From the NCBI GenBank assembly GCA_003024175.1, contig MDYQ01000448.1, forward strand, positions 157,362 to 221,361: DNA of 64,000 bases. Direction: 5' to 3'. The position numbers were made by a program, and so were the translations under genes. The notes beneath the pieces are model-generated. The model saw nothing but the letters and a program-made list of their open reading frames with translations, was not told where the DNA came from and ran no database searches. The stretch comes from Planoprotostelium fungivorum. Lineage: Eukaryota; Evosea; Variosea; Cavosteliida; Cavosteliaceae. Numbering within the stretch: the first letter of the stretch is position 1; each line of letters begins with the position of its first letter. This document shows positions 45,401 through 60,986 of the stretch, piece by piece.

Positions 45401-47360
45401 TACGTACGGTACTTACCGATGAATTCGATCGAGGAGATGTTGACGAGATCGGGTTGGCCTCGGATGAAGAGAGCACCCCCCGTCGTCGCGCTGCTCATCG
45501 TGATGGAGCAGTTGTAGATGTTCAATTTGCCCTGCGCGCTCTGATAGTTGACGGCACCTCCACGAGATAGAGCCCGGTTGTTCTCCATCATGCTGTCTCT
45601 CACGATTACCGCTGAAATGTGTCCGGTCAGTAAGATGGCACCACCGTCGTTGTCTGCGAAACCTTCGCACAGTCTGCTCTGTTCGATGACTACCACACTC
45701 TCCTGGTGGAGTTCAGTACATGTGATACGTAACGTGAGATTTCGTCTTACGTTCGAGCCGTAATCGAGGCCGGTGGGGTAGATCTGTATGTAGAAGTGAC
45801 CTCCGTCGAGCTCGGAGTGGCTGTTGTGTGCCGTCACGTTGTAGATCGTCACGCTCGAAGTGTGACCGTTGATGTAGAGAGATCCCCCCGCACCTCCGGC
45901 TGACTGGTTGTAGAACGAAACGTCCCTGATATCGACGTAATAGAAGGGTCCAGATAAGCTGACGGCTCCTCCGTTGGCCACGCAAGTACAATTGACAAAG
46001 CTGACTCGTCTGAGAGAAAATTCGGAGAAACTTCTCTGCTGGGGGAGGTGATAGATGACACCGAGTCTGGACTGCACGTTGACGAAGGAGCAATTCTCCG
46101 TGTACGAGTTGGAATCTCTCAGGTGCCACACTGATGACGTCATTCTACGTCATTCCACATCATCCATCACTCACCACCGAGACTGTCACTGCTGACGTTG
46201 AAGAATAGAGAGTCTCTGATTTGCACGGTAGATGGGGATGGTAGGTTGACGTAGCTGGCCAGGTTCCAGTACAAGATGGATTGCACTTGGAAGAAGCTAC
46301 CGTCGAGATTGAGGACAGTCATGCGATTGAACGTTGCGTGAGATATACCGAGAGAGAAGATGGCGGGATTCGTGATGGAGATGTCTCGCATGGTGCAGGT
46401 GTCGAAGGTGATGAAGTTGGGGCCGCTGGTGAGGTAGAAGACGGAGAAGGCTTGTGCCGTTCCACCAGTGATGGAAGTGTTGGTGACTGTGAGATGAACA
46501 TTGACGGCGGTGCTCATGTAGAGGGCGGTGGAGCCGTTGTTTGTGTCGGAGAGATGGAGGGAAGAACTCGTGATGGTGATGGTGGCATTGGTGTAGTAGA
46601 CGTCGTTGTTGGCGACAAAGATGGCTGTGAGGAGGGAACGGAATGTGCTGATGGAGAGGAAGATGTTGGGGTAGAAGGTTGGATCGCTGATGGAATAGAT
46701 GCCGGTACCTCCAGGATAACCTTCAAAGATGGTGTTGTTGATCGAGGCGACGGTCCGATCTACGATGAGTAATCCGAGTCCATTGAGGGCCCCGGAGAAG
46801 AGACAATGATCTACGTAGGTGGGAATATGCGAATAGACATTGACTAGCTTATGTCAGGTGAGAGTGTATTCGATCAACCTACCTTGTGTGCAGCTGATGT
46901 ACTTCACTGATCGAAGAGAGAAGAAACTCCCTGAAAAGACTCCGGTGATGTTCTTGGCTATGGAATAGTTGAAGAAGGTAAGATCCGAGATACTCAGGGA
47001 CGATATATTCTGCGTCCCACAGAATGTGAAATAGCAATCGGTGAGCGTTGTTGAATTCCCTTCAATGGAGATCTGCTTTGATTTCCAGTCATAGGTGTAG
47101 CTGATTACACATCAATCGATAACCGATATGATCTTTTTAAATTTCACCTCGCGTTGCAGTTGTACGTCCCCGGTTCAAATTGTATGATAATGTCTGTGTC
47201 ATTACTCACGGTCGACCGCAGAAGCACTGAAGAGTCAATCTCCAACCTCACGAACCCGCTCACCGTCCTGATAGTTGCCATTGTTAGCGTGATATATCGT
47301 TTGTGAAGAAGAAATCGTCAATTGAAGCAGGCAGAAAAAGAAGATGAAGGTGGCACACAT
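42433..47360 (-). CDS. Receptor protein kinase 2 with beta-helix ectodomain
   Basis: Starts MCATFIFFFCLLQLTISSS (signal peptide, 47360), then NNGNYQD and, after a GTGAGCG intron, DTDIIIQFEPGTYNC. From 46.9 to 44.1 kb repeated beta-helix segments follow (NSASEQGGAIYAMN, NRALSRGGAVNYQS, NRAVNGGGISVASG). TM GIAVGICVGFLILAVIIITF near 43960. Kinase: VAVKQILSEQVTSEQL near 43560, [31 protein letters not shown] near 43165, VADFGFSRKT, GPVRWMAPEG near 43045. C-terminus ends PIAKKNRVLGK, TAA 42433. Head-to-head with receptor kinase 3, to which the catalytic loop and [12 protein letters not shown] segment are nearly identical, so they are recent paralogues. About 25 short exons. Confidence 0.87.
43735..43800. 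repeat. Tandem repeat in an intron of receptor kinase 2
   Basis: Two to three copies of CTTGATGTGACATCGAG-like units (~19 bp) extend one intron near the transmembrane/kinase boundary. Confidence 0.65.
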
Positions 47361-47660
47361 GATACAGGGATCTCAACAATGATTGGGAGCCAGCCTGGGG
47401 CGCTTCGCATACCACAGATTGTGTGGCCCAAGGGAATCTTGAAGCAAACCAATGGAAGTGACAGCCCATGGACTACGCCCCAGATTCAATCAGATATAGT
47501 GACAGAGACAGAGACTTACACACCATAAAGGTGTCGGTATTACCGAAGCCAAGGCAGATTCTGGGTCGCATCGGTCTGTTCCTTCGATAGAGTGGGCCCT
47601 GGAAACGTGCCGCACTGTCCTCAAGATAAGAGATACACCGCCAGCAGACAGTAGGAAGAG
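47361..47660. promoter_or_regulatory. Bidirectional promoter region of receptor kinases 2 and 3
   Basis: A 300 bp spacer between two divergent paralogous start codons. No specific element identified; common regulation of the pair is inferred from layout only. Confidence 0.5.
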
Positions 47661-50600
47661 ATGATGATGCGGTTGCAAGGATGGTTGCTGATGCTTCTGG
47701 TGAGCGCTGTAGCGGCTAACCCTTCGAACTATTATGTAAATATTGGAGACCACGCGGATAATGGTGAGCTTGAGGTAGTCTTCTCGATCGCTGATGGAGA
47801 TAGTATTGGCCTCAGCCATCGTAGACCAGAGCACTGAGGTCAATATCTATTTCAATACGACACAATCGACCTGTACGACCAAGTCCTTCACCTTCACATA
47901 TCCACAGACTCTCAGGATCATCGGTCTTGGCTCGAATCATACGCTACTGATCGAGTGCTACTTTCTATACACGCATAGTGGGGGAGAGATGCAAGTCATG
48001 GGCTTGAGATTTCAGGTGCTCAACTATGGCTACTCTGAGAACAGTCCATTCTATGTTGAGGCTAATCGAGCGACGTTCACCGATCTCACTGTCGCAAACT
48101 TTTCAAACGGTGAACATTACATATCAGATCGGTCAGAACTGATGGGAGTCAGTCAATGTAATCGAGCTCTTCACTAACGAGGCAGTATTGCTGAATTGCA
48201 GTTTCTTGAATGGACCATACCAAGGGGATGGAAATAGTAACATCGTCTGGGTTCATTCAGGAAATATTCTATTAGAGAATTGGGTCGCGAACTCACATCA
48301 ATATTATGGAACAGGCTTGTGGGTGAGTCCGATGTGATAGACGTTGCATCCTCTGAACGGTGACAGATCAATGGGGACAACATCAATGTTACCATGAGAA
48401 ACTCTTACATTGCAGGAGTGGGTTCCTTCACCTTCATTCTGATCTGCATTGATCGTGCGACAGATGGGATTCGGTGTCTATATCTCGGGCTCGAGTTCGG
48501 CCCCCAACTACTTCAACATCACCGACACAACATTCAGTTATTTCACTTCTTCGGACTCTTCCATCGCCTTTTGGTTCTCTACAGATTCCGTCGTCAACAT
48601 CGAGAGGAGCACCTTCTCCCATTCCATCACGAACACCCTCATCGGCATCTATCAATGCAACAGTCACTTCACCATGCGAGACAACGTCTATCTCAATTTG
48701 ACCCAGCAAGTCAGCGCCTTCATCTTCAACCAGGGGGTGATGATGTCACGCGTGACTCCACATCATGCTGATCGTCCATCCAGTACGGAACTTATTCGGC
48801 TTTCAACGAGACGTGGAACGATTGCAATGGAATCTATTACTTTGGACGATTTCCATCTCTGCGGTACACCATCGACTCTTGTCGTTTCGTAAACAATTCA
48901 AATCAATTCAAGGGAGGCATCTATCTAGGTGGGACGTCACTTGTCTACATCATCTGATCCGTTGATAGAAAACACACCTCTATCTCTGACCAACTCTTAT
49001 TTCCAGAACATCCAAGGGTCAGATTCCTGTGAGTTTTTTGCGAGTTCTCCTCGGAATTTCTGAACGCTGATAGCCGCCGTGGTTCTTACTTCGACTTCGA
49101 AACTGTACCCAGATCACGTGATCAGCAATTGTACGTTCGTCGGTATCGTCTCCCAACAAGGTGAACCGCGTCAGATAAATGATATCACACATACGATATC
49201 ATCGGATCTGACGTACCGCAGGAGCTCTCTTCATCGATGGTTTCGTAAATACACTCGTTGTAGATCGATGTCATTTCATCGATGGATTGACGGCTAGTAA
49301 CGGAGGTGGACTGTATCTCTCCAGTGAGGCCGTTCAGGTGACATCCTCTCCCATCGATGTCTAATTCATCCCACGAGTATTCGCATTCTTCGTGTCTGAC
49401 GTCATCAGGTGGTCATCAGCAACTCTTTCTTTGGAAACAATTCGGCTCAGGGAAACGGAGGAGCCGGTTACATTCGGATCAACAAGCCGACACCAGGTGC
49501 ACCCACTCCCCGTCAGGTAAATCTCTATCCCTCTCCTCTTCTCTCTTCACTTATTGTGTGAAATGTAACATCTTACAGCCAGTATTAACCATAGAGAACA
49601 TCACCATGATCCACAATATCGCGGGAAACAGCGGTGGAGGTGTGTACGTCTCTCTTATCTCTGGCTGAAGTAGGATAGGAATGTACATCAGTGGAACGAT
49701 ACCCCACATGAAGATGACAACCATCAAGGCTCACGACAACGAAGGCTCAGTCTTCGCGGGAGCGATCTATTTCGGGAGCACGAGCACGAGGGTGGACGTA
49801 TCAGAGGTCAGCTTGTCCAACAATACGGCCGGTACGTCGGGAGGGGCCGTATTCGTCCGCGGGAATCTCAACGAAATTTCGATGATCAACATCACGGCCT
49901 GGAACAATAGTGCGGTCTTAGAAGGAGGTGAGGTGTCTCGATGTGATATCATCGATGTGATATCATCAACCATGTCTCAAGACGCATTGTTGATTTCTAT
50001 GACAGGTATGATCGCCGTGGGTGGTGCAAACATACAAGAGAGCTACATGAAGAACATCCGATGTCTCTCTTCTTCTGCTTATTTCGGCTCTTGTCTCTAT
50101 CTCTCCTCTTCCATCAGGTACCATCGCTCGTAGCCCACGCGGCAGGCTGATGAGACTTGTTCAGGAACATCATCATCGATGGCCTCTATGCCATCAACGG
50201 TTACGGTCAACAGGGTGCCGGCCTGGCCGTATCTTCCACATCCGATCGAGTCTCCATCTACAATTCTACCTTCACGAAGAATCACGTGAGTCTTGATTTC
50301 GATGGAAAAGTGACCGTCACAGGCACAATTCCAAGGAGGAGGCCTCTTCTTCAGCGGCCACACGAAGACGTTGGAGATGTACAACACCACCATCTCTTCG
50401 AATTACGGTTTACAAGGTGGAGGTGTGGCCGTGCTGCAGGCGGGACGCTTAAAGATGGACGGATGCACCTTGGACAACAACGAAGCGAAGGGCGGAGGGG
50501 GTATCTACCTCACCGGTATCTACAACGCCTCCTTGTTTCGTACCGTGGTGAGAGACAACCGTGCGAGCGATCAAGGGGCCGGGCTGCACGTGACCGGTAG

Positions 50601-52897
50601 CTTAACCACCGTGTTGACGTTGTGTGACGTCATTGTGGAGCGTAACAGTGCGTCTGACGGAGGTGAGCGCGAACTCGTTGTAGACGGAGGTTTGGTCTGA
50701 GATGAACCAGGTGGAATCTTCTTCTCTACTGACGGGGGCCAATTGAATGTGACGAAGAGTGTCATGAGATACAACAGTGCCATATCAAGAGGTGGTGCCG
50801 CCCTTCTCATGGAGAGTGGAGCCTCCATCACGAACACTCAGTGGATCGGTAACTCAGCTCTGTACCAAGGAGGAGGTGAGATGATGGCTGGAGTCCAGAC
50901 ATTGACGCTATGAACAGCACTTATGATGCAGAACACGAATCTAACGACCAAGAGGAATTCGAGGTCTCTCCACGAGACAGATCCTGATTTCGTCAGCATG
51001 ATCAACAATTTATTTGCAAACAACACGGCTCCCACGGCCACCTCCATCTCTGCGGGAGATGACATCAGCATACAGAATACCATCTTTCAAGATGGAACGA
51101 GTGCCGCAGATCTCATCATCAGAGAGAACGCTTACCTGTCTCACAATTCGTTCACGAACGGAGGTATCATCGTGCAGTATGGCGGTTCGGCCATTCTGTA
51201 TGGTAACGACCTCATCGATGAGTTCTACGTACAGTTGGATTCGAACACGGCATCTCTCGTTGACCACGGTGAGTTTTCATCCGAATCTCGTTGACATTTC
51301 GATACTGACGGGAGATAGGGTACAATAATGGACCATTGAGGAATGTGATCACGTGCAACAGTGGATATCAAGTGAATGTCACGCAGCAGACCTTCCAATG
51401 CGTTCCCATCTTACCTGCCACATCTCAAGTGCGTACGTGACTCCCTTCTCAGACTCATCTGTTCAGGAAATCTCGGACAATTCGACGGGTCGAATCGTTG
51501 GAGCTGCCGTGGGAACGGTGGTCGGAATCATTCTGATCGTCATCATCATATTGGGAGTCATCATGTACCTAAGGATGAAGAGGCAGAAGACATTGATCCG
51601 TGATGCCAAGTACAATCAGACCATCAAGTCCATCAATTTCTCCATGGTTCAACTGGGTGCGGCGAAACAGAGCATCATCGATTTTGATGATCTACAAGAC
51701 ATGAACATGGTGAGTCATTCACATGGGTCACACGTTATCATATCTTCTTGCGTCTGACGATGAACAGATCGGCAGCGGTGCATTTGGAGTGGTGTACAGT
51801 GCCAAATTCAGGGTAAGGAGAAGAAATGTTTCGTATTGACGATGAAAAGGGAACACAAGTGGCCGTGAAGCAGATCAAAGCCGAGAGCGTCTCCGAAGCT
51901 CAGCTGAACGATTTCTTCCGCGAAGTCTCCATCATACAGGTGCTCTTCATTCTCTCCATTTCTCTCCCCTCACACGACACAGAATCTCAGAGCACATCCC
52001 AACGTCGTATCCTTCGTCGGTGCGTGTCATGTCTCTCCCTGTTATCCATTTCTCTCCTTCTCTCTATTTACCTCCCAACAGCCCTCACTTATCCCCCACA
52101 ACCACTCAGTCTCGTCACCGAATTCTGCGGTGGTGGAGCTCTCCATCACTACATCGCAGAGAACGACCCAGACATGTCACAGCGTCTACACTTCATCGAG
52201 GGAATCGGTGAGACCTGTCCCCTCTCCTCCACTGACGTTGATTAGCTCTCGGGATGCTGCACCTACACGCCGAAGGCATCGTGAGTCTACACACGGGAGA
52301 CGCTGCTGATCATCGTCTACAGATCCACAGAGATCTGGCGGCCAGAAACATCTTGCTGACGAATCACTTGGATGCAAAGGTGGCTGATTTCGGTATGAGT
52401 CGAGAACACAAGGACGATGAGACATCGGGTAAGACGAAGACCAAGGTCGGACCTCTGAAATGGATGGCACCAGAATGTGAGCTGGAGAGACATACGAGCG
52501 AAATTGACACGTTGTCCAGCTCTGAGGAACATGGAGTACTCTAAAAAGTCAGACGTCTACAGCTACGGAGTAACCTGCTGGTGAGTGTAGAGTAGAAGGA
52601 GAGGAAATGACGTGATGCAGGGAGATCTTAACGGGAGAGGAGCCTTACGCCGATTTGGATTCTGTCCAAGTTGCCATTCGAGTGACCACGAAGGGATTAC
52701 GCCTTCGCATACCCCCACAGACGGAAGACAAGATTGCAAAAATCATGATCTGTGAGTGATGACGTGCGTAATACTGTGATGCTGACCTGAAGACAGTGTG
52801 TTGGACCACAAATCCACAAGCGAGACCTGATTTCAGCAGTATTTGTGATCTCTTGGGACTGAAAGAAAAATTGTGCTACACTACAGATGAAGATTGA
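47661..52897 (+). CDS. Receptor protein kinase 3 with beta-helix ectodomain
   Basis: Starts at three consecutive Met codons before RLQGWLLMLLVSAVAA (signal peptide); NIGDHADN joins across a GTGAGCTTG intron to IVDQSTEVNIYFNTTQS. The ectodomain (47.8-51.3 kb) is beta-helix repeats, such as NNTAGTSGGAVFVRG, SNYGLQGGGVAVLQ and NNEAKGGGGIYLTG. TM IVGAAVGTVVGIILIVIIIL near 51500 with basic YLRMKRQK. Kinase: IGSGAFGVVYSAKFR near 51780, [51 protein letters not shown] near 52325, [19 protein letters not shown] near 52460, and a C-lobe YADLDSVQVAIRVTTKGLR. TGA 52897. Ligand unknown. Cys-poor and Asn/Gly-rich repeats suggest binding of surface carbohydrate or protein, but this is inference. Confidence 0.88.
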
Positions 52898-53105
52898 AAC
52901 GAGTAAAGAAGGATTGATCACAAATGTACTTTATCCTTTCGGTACAACCGAGAAGGAAGATTTCTTACGGATGAGAACAGACGTCCTCTTTGGTGGTACG
53001 AAGTCTTCAATGAGTACAACCCCATCATCCATTTAAACATTCGTTCCTCCATTAGATGAATGCTCATCTTATTCTATATGAAAGGGTCTCATCCAGTTTA
53101 TTGTC

Positions 53106-55740
53106 CTAAACGAACAGTGACACGAATAGAGCGAGGCAGACAAAGATGGCAGAGGAAGACAAGAGATATCCTCCACCGGTCAGAACTACGGTGCCCATGA
53201 CGGTGTTTGCACTGGTGCTCAGCGTGGTGTCCGTGACGGTGTTTGCACTGGTGCTCAGCGTGTTGTCCATGACAGTGTTTGCACTGGTGGATGTAGTTGA
53301 AGAAGGCAGTGCTGCGATGAGATTGAGGGACCAAATATTGCAGGGACCAAGGGTATCCTCCGTGAGAGTGATGTTTGCGGGGGGATAGCAGTTGTTGTTG
53401 AGTACCTTCCATCCACAGACCGAGTTGTAGATGGAGTATCTCAGATCGTCCAATCCGGTGTTGATCATGAACCATCTAGATGCGAATCAGAGGAGATCTG
53501 CGATGATGACAGAGAACAAATCACTGACCTCTGATTGTTCTGGCCACTCTTGGGCTCCAGAGAGACCAACGAACAGTTGACGTTACTCGTGGTCAGATAC
53601 AATCCAGTAGACTGTACACGTCAGACATATCATTCGCCATCATATGAATAGATCACATTATGTCTGAGGGTACCAAAATGGTCGCTGTCGGCCTGGAACA
53701 ACCACACTGGATTGAGTTGTGCGACTAAATTCAATTGCACTCCTTGTGCTGCGGGTCCACTTCGATAGCCGACACTGACATCGTGTCAGCTGTAATCGTG
53801 ACTTGCCCCTCACCCCAATCCATAGTTGATCTGTTCCATGGTGTAATAACCGTCAACTGGAAAGATAGAAGGCAACTGACTCTGGTATGGCAGTGTGGGA
53901 TAGTTGGCTCCATTGTACAAGACCATGGGTGGTATGTCCTCCCATGCATATCTGCGTGTCGTCTGTATGTCATGCGAGAGAGAACACGCACCTCCAGCCA
54001 ATGTAAGAGGAGTTGACGGGAATGACGGTGGACAGCACAAGCATACCGTTCTGCAGCGAGTACTCCTGCACTGCGATCCATTTTGCGGGCATAGCTGCAG
54101 CCCCAGGGATCTGTACTGAGATCTCAAAGAGTTTGTTACAGTAAGCAGAGATCTCAGGATCTGAACAGTTGATCTTTCGAATGACCAAACCTAAAGATAC
54201 CGAATGAACTTGTATTCTGCAACACATCATTCGATTCACCTTGTGTTGTCTGATCAGCGACGAAGCTGATGGTCAGTGTGATGTTCACAGACCCCACGTT
54301 GTTAGGAGTGGTCTTCACACTTTCGACCTTGTTGAAGGATGCACCTGCCCCTCTGTCATTCTACAACCTACCATCATTGTGCATCACACCTGCAGAGATG
54401 AGATTCTTGTTGTGGAGCTTGTTGAGCAGACCGTTGGATATTCTCAATCCAATCGGTTCTTTGTTTCTCGGATGGATGCTACCAAAAGGAGAAATCGCAT
54501 CGTCTGATGACACATCAGATCAACTTCATCACGCTCGCCTCATCACTCACGTAGATCTGCCGCGGTGAAGATGGAAACGTTAGGGACTGTGTCTGCGACA
54601 TACTTCTGTGCTTGTCTCTGACCACTGAGAGCTCCCCAACCGGAGGGGTAACCTGCCAGCTGTACGACGAACCACGGGAGGGAGTCATCGTAGCCAAAGC
54701 TGGATCTCCAGGATCGAACGAGATTGCCCAACTGACACTTGTAGACGCCGGATGCGTACACATTCGATTCTCCTTGATACCTGGTCATCTTTGTCAGCTG
54801 TCTGCGTCTACAATGAGCCATACCAGATGACGGCAGAGATCCTCTGAGGCATGTATGGTACAACGAGAGAGTTGTAGAGAGAAGAATAGTTTGGAATATC
54901 GTATCCATAGCAGTTGCTCTGAGTTCCAGGTGGCGACCACAGTTCGATTCGAGTTCCTAGATCATGTTGGTACACGCTGAAGACACGAATCTGATGAATG
55001 GATCTGTACGTACCACCAACAGCTGCCTCAAGCAGTCCGACGGGGACGCGAGTTGTATTGTACATGTTCAGAGCCGACAGATAACATCTGCATTTCATTC
55101 AATGACCAGCAATGGAGTGTTCGACTCACACAGCGGAGAAGCTGAGAAGAGCAGTCTTGCTGCTGACCTGCCAGTTTGCATTGTAGAACTGCAAAACTCT
55201 GTGTAGAATTGAATATCCTTTCATCTAGGAAGGGGATTCGATGATACCTGATGTCTGGGTAGTTCGCGGCAGAGTTCAAGTAAGTGTCGTTGCTGAAGAT
55301 CTGAGACACGGTGAAGACCATGTTGCTCTGTCCAGAACACAGGATGACATCACCAAAGAGAACGTTCTGTTCGCATCCGTGAGTCATCTTCAAACACCAG
55401 AGCCACTCACGGTGAGTTGCTGCTGAGAAGAGCCACTGTAGACGGTAATGCTGCATCAAAGTCAGATGGGGATCTCCGCGTGGCGCATGACTCACGTGTA
55501 AGGACCTCCGGCTGCTGTCGCAGGAAGAGAGTAGTTCCACGCTCCAGTTGCACTCGCAGTAGCGCTTCCGTTCTGTCCGTTGAAGTTGACGATTACGGTG
55601 GCACCCGCGGTCAGTCCGTTACCTGCCAAGACGGCCTGCTGAGGAGCGCGCTGCAAGACCATATTACTGGTGTAGCCAAGCTGCAGCAGAGCGCCATATG
55701 CAGATAATACTAGGGCGAGAAACAGAAGGCCTCTCATCAT
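53106..55740 (-). CDS. Secreted sialate O-acetylesterase-like protein
   Basis: SGNH-hydrolase family enzyme that removes O-acetyl groups from sialic acids or other acetylated glycans. Start MMRGLLFLALVLSAYGA (signal peptide, 55740), then the N-terminal beta domain YTSNMVLQRAPQQAVLAG and VIVNFNGQNGSATASATGAW, and block I of the active site FGDVILCSGQSNMVF near 55360 (Ser nucleophile of GQSN). Later exons include GYDIPNYSSLYNS, YGSL and LVRSWRSSFGYDDSLPWFVV. C-terminus: YSIYNSVCGWKVLNNNC, a Thr/Ser-rich tandem repeat, and a hydrophobic tail SSAIFVCLALFVSLFV as in GPI-anchored proteins. Stop TAG 53106. About a dozen exons. A GPI tail is unusual for this family. Confidence 0.88.
53199..53291 (-). 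repeat. 36 bp tandem repeat, 2.6 copies, in the esterase tail
   Basis: In-frame repeat encoding three rounds of TSANTV(M/T)D(N/T)TLS, a Ser/Thr stalk before the C-terminal hydrophobic segment. Copies are almost identical at the DNA level, so repeat number probably varies between strains. Confidence 0.85.
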
Positions 55741-56216
55741 CTATGTTCGATGTTGTGAGGTGATCCGATCGAGCGGAGAAGGGAATGACGTTGTTCGATT
55801 CTCTGATCTTCGCTAACGATGCCCCGTGGTATGACAGAGAACTCTGTCCTGAAGATATGTTATTAGCGAGAATTTGCGAAACGATGAAGGTGATGTCATG
55901 TAATTACTTTGCGATGATCGTCGGTCATCCGGAATTAGAACGTGCGCCGAGATAAACTCTTACCTTGGGCCAAAGATACGCACGATATGAGATCGACGAT
56001 GTTGACCTGCACCATGGCTCTATGAATCATAAAACATTGAAAACCGAACGGTTTAAATGTCACGATATAGAACTTGGCGACCTAAAAATTGAATCACCGA
56101 TCCTCCACCAGTTGTTGTATACCATCTCCATCTCACCTCGTGAGCCAATCTCTTGACGTAGAGGAATGACGATCTTTGTATCGCAATAATTTTGATTTTC
56201 GAAATGAGCACTCCTG
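55741..56216. other. Intergenic spacer
   Basis: Lies between the esterase start and the right arm of the inverted duplication. No gene recognised; the left part is the esterase promoter. Confidence 0.5.
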
Positions 56217-56497
56217 CCTCAGGCCCATCATTCCTGATAGCTTCAATCTCGATATGACGAAATTGATGAGAAGTAAGTTCGATTGAATGTGAGAGGAGCT
56301 GAAGGTAGAAGGATGTTGGTCACAGAATCCAGAAGATCGACCTCCCTTCGTACAGATCGTGGCCTGGCTGACGGGCAAGAGACCTCACTAGAGGACGTAC
56401 ACCATTCCATAGACAGGCAAGTCAACGCCGAGATCACTGACGCAGCCTACACTTCCCTACCCTCGGGAGTGATTCCATAACGAGTGAAGGCGTGTAA
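56217..56497 (+). pseudogene. 3' fragment of receptor kinase 1
   Basis: Plus-strand copy of the last two exons of the kinase at 10287-10587. Segments matching [14 protein letters not shown]-like and [15 protein letters not shown]-like sequence, the intron between them, and the tail [20 protein letters not shown] are visible. A one-base deletion in the CCC(C)TCGGGA run shifts the frame before the stop. The catalytic domain is absent, so it cannot work. Confidence 0.87.
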
Positions 56498-56522
56498 TAG
56501 AAGAGAGAGTTTGAAAGACATT

Positions 56523-59759
<3,237 letters not shown>

Positions 59760-59863
59760 CTGCTTTGAACGAGCAGAATGGCGGGAAGGGATGTTGAGCG
59801 AGTCTACAACGAAATATACCATCACCTGTTTTTTCATCACATCGACCCCGAATCGATTCGAAG
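59760..59863. promoter_or_regulatory. Compact bidirectional promoter, MCM6 / mitochondrial uS17
   Basis: Only 104 bp between divergent start codons. It contains one copy of TCTACAACG (59802-59811), which read on the MCM6 strand is CGTTGTAGA and could be the acceptor of a 5'-UTR intron. Confidence 0.5.
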
Positions 59864-60355
59864 ATGACCAGCAAAGGACTGCAAGGGTCAGGATTCCTGC
59901 GAAATGGATTCGCTGCTGGAACCGTTATCAGTGCCAAACTGATGAACAAGACCATTAAAGTGGCTGTACCTCGAGTAAAGATCTTCAAAGGAAGACAAAT
60001 CGCCCGTCTCTCACGGTTCATGGTTCACGATGAGAACAACGAGGCCGATATTGGAGATAAAGTCCTCATCAAACAATGTCTGAGGATCACACAAAACAAG
60101 CACCACAAACTCCACACAATCTTCGAGAAGGACCCTACTGCCGCATATGCCAAGGAGCATCCAGAGTTCTTAGAGTACATGACCGTCAAGCAATACGATG
60201 CATTGCCAGGAAGAACCAGAGGATTACCCGCCAAACCTGCAGTGCCACCAGGGAACCCACTTCCAGAACCTGATCCACACAAGATCAACATTCGCGCAGC
60301 CAGAAAGGAATCACAGCTGATCCTAGAGCAGACGACGAAGACCAATAAACAATGA
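59864..60355 (+). CDS. Mitochondrial small-subunit ribosomal protein uS17-like
   Basis: Intronless, 163 residues. It carries the S17 OB-fold signature: GTVISAKLMNKTIKVAVPRV, then LSRFMVHDENNEADIGDKVL (the HDE-N...GD-V motif) and IKQCLRITQNKHHKLHTI. A long C-terminal extension (KPAVPPGNPLPEPDPHKINI) exceeds bacterial S17 and is typical of mitochondrial versions. No strong presequence is visible apart from a basic, Gly-rich N-terminus. Confidence 0.85.
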   Translation: MTSKGLQGSGFLRNGFAAGTVISAKLMNKTIKVAVPRVKIFKGRQIARLSRFMVHDENNEADIGDKVLIKQCLRITQNKHHKLHTIFEKDPTAAYAKEHPEFLEYMTVKQYDALPGRTRGLPAKPAVPPGNPLPEPDPHKINIRAARKESQLILEQTTKTNKQ

Positions 60356-60577
60356 AGTTTTGTCCAATCGTCATTCTCTGTCTGTGCACATTATATGATT
60401 ACGAAGAGACATAGAAACAACTGGTGATAATGTCTTGTGAGCGAAGATGATAAAACAATAAAAGCCGAAAATGAGATACTACGAGTTGTAGTGAGACAGG
60501 GAGAATTTTTGAGGAGGAAGGATCTCGTTGCGTTCGTTCTTGTTCTAGACATCCATCCGAAGGACAATCATCCAAAA
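60356..60577. promoter_or_regulatory. uS17m 3' end and eL39 promoter region
   Basis: Contains an AATAAA-like run (AACAATAAAAGCC near 60455). A long minus-strand open frame (60399-60623) overlaps it but shows no protein-like pattern and conflicts with the eL39 start. Confidence 0.4.
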
Positions 60578-60986
60578 TGGTGAACACCTGCAACTGCATC
60601 TCATCCTCCTCTATCCCATCCATATCATCCGCTTATCATCCATCGTTCCTATATTCTGCATGCATCTCCATCATATGATCGAGGAGGTCAGATCTGATGC
60701 GTTCTTGCAGCCGTCCCACAAGTCTCTTTACAAGAAGCTGAAGCTCGCCAAGGCTCAGAACATCAACAGACCCCTTCCTCAGTGGATCCGCCTGAGAACC
60801 GGTAACACCATCAGGTGAGAAGGACATTCTGTTTTATACTACCAACATCACCCTCTTTTCATCAAAATGATGAAACATGATTTTGAATGAATCATATCTA
60901 CTCCGCATGGTTAAATATTATTCTGATCACGGAAAAGATACAACTCCAAGAGACGTCACTGGAGACGTACCAAGCTTAACTTCTAA
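60578..60986 (+). CDS. RPL39: Cytosolic ribosomal protein eL39
   Basis: 51-residue, highly basic 60S protein. Exon 1 ends right at the start codon (ATG at 60578-60580, followed by the GTGAACACC donor). Exon 2 (60711-60814) encodes [20 protein letters not shown] and [14 protein letters not shown]. Exon 3 (60938-60986) encodes [16 protein letters not shown] and TAA. The sequence follows the near-universal eL39 pattern throughout. An intron directly after or near the ATG is common in ribosomal protein genes. Confidence 0.95.

Noticed and set aside
46281-46772. 163-codon plus-strand open frame rich in Glu, Gly and Val
   Set aside because: It is the antisense of the receptor kinase 2 ectodomain exon (Thr/Ser/Pro-rich on the minus strand) and has the odd composition typical of such shadows.
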